Source: Azospirillum griseum (GTDB lineage: Bacteria > Pseudomonadota > Alphaproteobacteria > Azospirillales > Azospirillaceae). From it: a stretch of 33,661 nt of DNA. Numbering within the stretch: position 1 is the stretch's first letter; each line of letters begins with the position of its first letter. The DNA lies in NCBI RefSeq assembly GCF_003966125.1, contig NZ_RXMA01000039.1, forward strand, positions 1 to 33,661, read 5' to 3'. Positions 33,072 through 33,661 of this stretch are shown here, one piece after another. The translations under genes were made by a program, and so were the position numbers. The notes below the pieces were generated by a model. It had not been told where the DNA came from, did no database searches, and worked only from the letters and a program-made list of their open reading frames with translations.

Positions 33072-33372
33072 CGCAACGATCCTTTCCCGGCGAAAGATGA
33101 CGGACGCCAATCAAGGGCGGCGTCCAAGCATGGGGGTGCATGCCCATCGGCGAAATGACCGACAGAGCGCGCGAGGTCTTGGAAAAATGACAAAATTGTT
33201 TCAAACTGCCCAAAGAGGATACTCTCGGGACAGTGCCGGATCCATCGGGCTTTTCCCTGAACCACGGCGTTATCTGTTGGTTTGAAGATGCTCTTTGATT
33301 GAATTAGGTCTTAGGTCTGAAGACAGAAGACTGAAATACTTTAAAGTCACTCTGTATTCTTGAGAAGGACAA

Positions 33373-33394
33373 CCGCCGGATGATCGCCCGGCGG
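33373..33394 (-). terminator. Possible terminator hairpin for the right-edge gene
   Basis: CCGCCGG/CCGGCGG (33373-33379 and 33388-33394) gives a 7-bp all-GC stem 77 bases downstream of the partial gene's stop. Reading leftward it is followed by TTGTCCTTCTC, which is pyrimidine-rich but not a true T-run. Confidence 0.4.
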
Positions 33395-33407
33395 CTGCCT
33401 CCTGTTT

Positions 33408-33441
33408 CAAAACGCCTTGGGCATCAAAACACCCTGGGCAT
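33408..33441. repeat. Two 17-base tandem repeats
   Basis: CAAAACGCCTTGGGCAT (33408-33424) is followed directly by CAAAACACCCTGGGCAT (33425-33441), 15 of 17 bases alike. They lie just downstream of the right-edge gene's stop. No role is apparent. Confidence 0.65.
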
Positions 33442-33470
33442 CACAATTCAGCGCCCATCACCGGGACCGT

Positions 33471-33661
33471 TCACCCGCGATGCGGAACCCGTTCCTTCCA
33501 GAAAAGCGGCCCGGCCCGTTCATAGATCCACGGATACTGGTTGACCATTTTCCGTGCGATGGCGATGCGGTAGGTGGTTGCGGTTATGGCGGCGATGACG
33601 ATGGTGTGGACGAGGAAGCCCCAGGGGGCGAGGAGTTGTTCGCCCGCCAGGCCCCAGGCGA
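33471..33661 (-). CDS. C-terminal end of an unrecognised, probably membrane protein
   Basis: A frame enters from the right edge and stops with TGA at 33473-33471, giving the last 63 residues. It shows one hydrophobic span (LLAPWGFLVHTIVIAAITATTYRIAI region) followed by a basic, aromatic tail (MVNQYPWIYERAGPLFWKE, then RVPHRG). The composition and the positive residues after the span suggest a membrane protein with a cytoplasmic C-terminus. I do not recognise the family. The start is outside the window. Confidence 0.6.
   Translation of the reverse strand, partial: AWGLAGEQLLAPWGFLVHTIVIAAITATTYRIAIARKMVNQYPWIYERAGPLFWKERVPHRG

Larger units (their letters stand above)
33072..33470. other. Intergenic region without a gene
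   Basis: About 400 bases separate the chemotaxis gene from the partial gene at the right edge. I see no convincing coding frame. The part 33190-33360 is AT-rich for this window and probably holds the chemoreceptor promoter; I could not fix -35/-10 boxes. A nested dyad of GTCTT/AAGAC type occurs at 33308-33331, a GC-rich hairpin at 33373-33394, and a 17-base tandem repeat at 33408-33441. Confidence 0.6.

Noticed and set aside
1..33661. CRISPR array, tRNA, rRNA, prophage or complete insertion sequence
   Set aside because: No spaced direct-repeat array, no tRNA/rRNA signature and no phage structural genes are visible; only a transposase tail at the left edge is present.

Overview
The window is GC-rich, densely packed DNA with many 4-base ATGA start/stop overlaps. 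Gene content (aerobic-type cobalamin genes, bluB, cbtAB, a GADPxRWP-type anti-sigma protein, gcdH) points to an alphaproteobacterium, most likely a Rhodospirillales-like chromosome. The organism assignment is an inference from gene content and style, not from a marker gene.

Left edge (1-237): the last codons of a transposase run in from outside the window. They are followed by a run of small inverted repeats and a candidate small RNA of the alpha-proteobacterial MmgR/suhB (alpha-r8) type with a clear intrinsic terminator.

238-16700: a near-complete corrin-ring pathway. Reading leftward from a cobalamin riboswitch (about 16518-16698, minus strand) come cbtB, cbtA (cobalt uptake), cobW, cobN, cobG, cobH, cobI and cobJ, tightly coupled. 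A lone plus-strand cobK follows, then minus-strand cobL-cobE-cobM, a lone plus-strand cbiD, and finally minus-strand cobA-cobB-bluB. The set is the oxygen-dependent, late-cobalt-insertion route (CobG, CobN, CobE), but the C1 methyltransferase is CbiD, the enzyme typical of the anaerobic route; no cobF is in the window. Side-chain amidation after CobB, cobaltochelatase CobS/CobT, adenosylation and nucleotide-loop genes are not here.

16779-26016: one leftward block, probably an operon or two coupled ones: a membrane-fusion protein, two colinear RND permeases (MdtABC arrangement), then an ECF sigma factor, a single-span anti-sigma protein and a periplasmic metal-sensor-like protein. The last three look like a regulatory module for the pump or for an envelope/metal stress response.

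26104-29815: a three-gene leftward unit: a protein fusing a DedA-type membrane domain to an ATP-grasp ligase domain, a DUF1345 membrane protein, and an exported or lipid-anchored serine beta-lactamase-like hydrolase. I know no described system with this composition, and it is the best candidate for something new in the window.

30045-33661: glutaryl-CoA dehydrogenase (plus strand, with a clear terminator), a convergent methyl-accepting chemotaxis protein (minus), about 400 bases without a gene, and the C-terminal end of an unrecognised, probably membrane protein running off the right edge.
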